A DNA stretch of 64,000 bases from Kutzneria chonburiensis (GTDB taxonomy: Bacteria > Actinomycetota > Actinomycetes > Mycobacteriales > Pseudonocardiaceae): the NCBI RefSeq assembly GCF_028622115.1, contig NZ_CP097263.1, positions 1,798,001 through 1,862,000 of the forward strand, written 5' to 3'. This document shows positions 63,034 to 64,000 of this stretch, piece by piece; position 1 is the first letter of the stretch; each line of letters opens with the position of its first letter. The notes beneath the pieces are model-generated. The model had not been told where the DNA came from. It saw nothing but the letters and a program-made list of their open reading frames with translations, and did not search any database. The translations under genes were made by a program, and so were the position numbers.

Positions 63034-64000
63034 GTGATCCCTGCACGCTGTCACCACCCGGCCAGAACACTCGTGGCGACCAGCATCGGTGTGCTCGTTG
63101 CCGGTCTGACCATCGCTGCGCCGGCCGCGAACGCCCAGACGCCCCAGGCGAAAGCGCCGCTGTCCGCGCGCCAGGCGGCGAACCTCAGCAGCACGGCGAA
63201 ATCCCTACTCGGTGACCGCACCATCGGCTCCTACTATGACGGCAAGCGGCTGGTCGTCACCGTCACCGACGACAGCGCGGCCGCACAGGTCCGTGCCCTC
63301 GGCGCGGTGCCGGCCAAGGTGCCCTACCGCGCCTCCGAACTCGCCGCCGTGACGGCACAACTCGGACAGAAGGCACGGATTCCCGGCACTGCCTGGCGAA
63401 TCGACGTGCATACCGGTCAGGTGCTGGTGACCGCCGACTCGACCGTCACCGGCGCCAAGCTCGCGGCGCTGACCAGCACCGTCAACGAATTCGACGGCAA
63501 GGCCAGGCTGCGGACCACCGGCGGCAAGCTACGCCCGCTGATCGCCGGCGGCGATGCCATCTGGGGCCAGGGACTCCGCTGTTCCCTGGGCTTCAACGTG
63601 CGCGACTCCAACGGCAATCCGGCCATCCTCACCGCCGGCCACTGCGGCGTCGCCACCAACGACTGGTGGGCCGACAGCGGCAACAACCAGCACATCGCCA
63701 CTACCGCCCAGGCCGACTTCCCCGGCACCGACTACTCGTACGCCACCTACGACCAGGGCGTGGACGCACCCAGCGCGGTCAACACCGGCCAGGAGATCTC
63801 CCAGGCCGGTGACGCGACCGTCGGCGAGCAGGTGACGCGCAGCGGCTCCACCAGCGGCGTGCACACGGGCTCCGTGACCGGCCTCAACGCCACGGTGAAC
63901 TACGAGGAAGGCTCCGTCAGCGGTCTGATCGACACCGACGTCTGCGCCGAGCCGGGCGACAGCGGCGGCGCCATGTACGACGGCAGCACCGCCCTCGGCC
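63034..64000 (+). CDS. Secreted S1 (streptogrisin-like) serine protease, 3' truncated
   Basis: 322 residues to the window edge, from a GTG at 63034 with GGAG 8 bp upstream. Signal peptide (residues 1-34, ending AAPAANAQ), a pro-region (35-165) and a chymotrypsin-fold catalytic domain with H203 (TAGHCG), D233 (PGTDYSYATY) and S310 (EPGDSGGA). The pro-peptide plus GDSGG pattern and Cys pairs (183/204, 304) are those of the S1E streptogrisin/alpha-lytic group, secreted and self-processed. The end of the gene lies outside the window. Confidence 0.92.
   Translation, partial: MIPARCHHPARTLVATSIGVLVAGLTIAAPAANAQTPQAKAPLSARQAANLSSTAKSLLGDRTIGSYYDGKRLVVTVTDDSAAAQVRALGAVPAKVPYRASELAAVTAQLGQKARIPGTAWRIDVHTGQVLVTADSTVTGAKLAALTSTVNEFDGKARLRTTGGKLRPLIAGGDAIWGQGLRCSLGFNVRDSNGNPAILTAGHCGVATNDWWADSGNNQHIATTAQADFPGTDYSYATYDQGVDAPSAVNTGQEISQAGDATVGEQVTRSGSTSGVHTGSVTGLNATVNYEEGSVSGLIDTDVCAEPGDSGGAMYDGSTALG

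Overview
This window is high-GC DNA of an actinomycete. Genes are densely packed, start and stop codons often overlap (ATGA or GTGA), GTG and TTG starts are common, SARP regulators are present, and there is a Tat-type signal and a lipobox. A Pseudonocardiales or Streptomyces-like genome fits, but I cannot name the species. I saw no tRNA, rRNA, CRISPR array or insertion sequence.

1-2504 holds a small specialised-metabolism operon: a SznF-like diiron N-oxygenase (cut by the window edge), a small Rieske ferredoxin and a PRMT-like arginine methyltransferase. The combination resembles the arginine N-methylation and N-oxygenation steps of streptozotocin biosynthesis, but the cupin of this enzyme has lost its His ligands. 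2580-7706 looks like a polyhydroxybutyrate-use locus: secreted PHB depolymerase, 3-hydroxybutyrate dehydrogenase, MHS-family transporter and a GAF/PucR regulator. 7736-9887 holds small membrane, secreted, lipoprotein and DUF1330-type genes.

9992-30178 is an aromatic (type II) polyketide cluster of the spore-pigment/pentangular type: ketosynthase, chain length factor, ACP, TcmN-like aromatase/cyclase, TcmI-like cyclase, cupin, SDR ketoreductase, two ABM monooxygenases, P450, O-methyltransferase, DUF1772/anthrone-oxygenase-like protein and an asparagine-synthetase-like amidotransferase with no catalytic Cys2. A DrrAB-type exporter, two SARP regulators, a two-component system and a ferredoxin reductase are also present. 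Direct repeats of TCGAnnn spaced 11 or 22 bp (SARP-type boxes) lie in front of several of these units.

30715-48356 is an 18 kb, tightly overlapping operon I cannot assign to any described system. It encodes a leaderless subtilisin-like protease, a 1527-residue DUF6603-like protein with a C-terminal kelch propeller, a separate seven-motif kelch protein, a giant protein of about 2584 residues interrupted by one apparent frameshift, and a 593-residue protein. Its upstream region carries a good SARP box with a -10 element pointing into it. It is the best candidate here for an undescribed system.

48382-50376 has an XRE-OsmC fusion regulator divergent from an OsmC peroxidase and a bicupin gene, with helically phased GGCAAG repeats between. 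50385-61731 is a catabolic region built from two converging operons: an AraC regulator, a class V PLP enzyme, an amino-acid permease, a PrnB-like (IDO superfamily) protein and an ACMSD-like amidohydrolase run rightward; an Ldh2-type dehydrogenase, SDR, FAD hydroxylase, two cupins, RidA and FAH-type hydrolase run leftward. The enzyme classes parallel a kynurenine/2-aminomuconate-type pathway. 61804-64000 has a secreted GH5 glycosidase behind a perfect 16-bp palindrome and the start of a secreted S1 (streptogrisin-like) protease.
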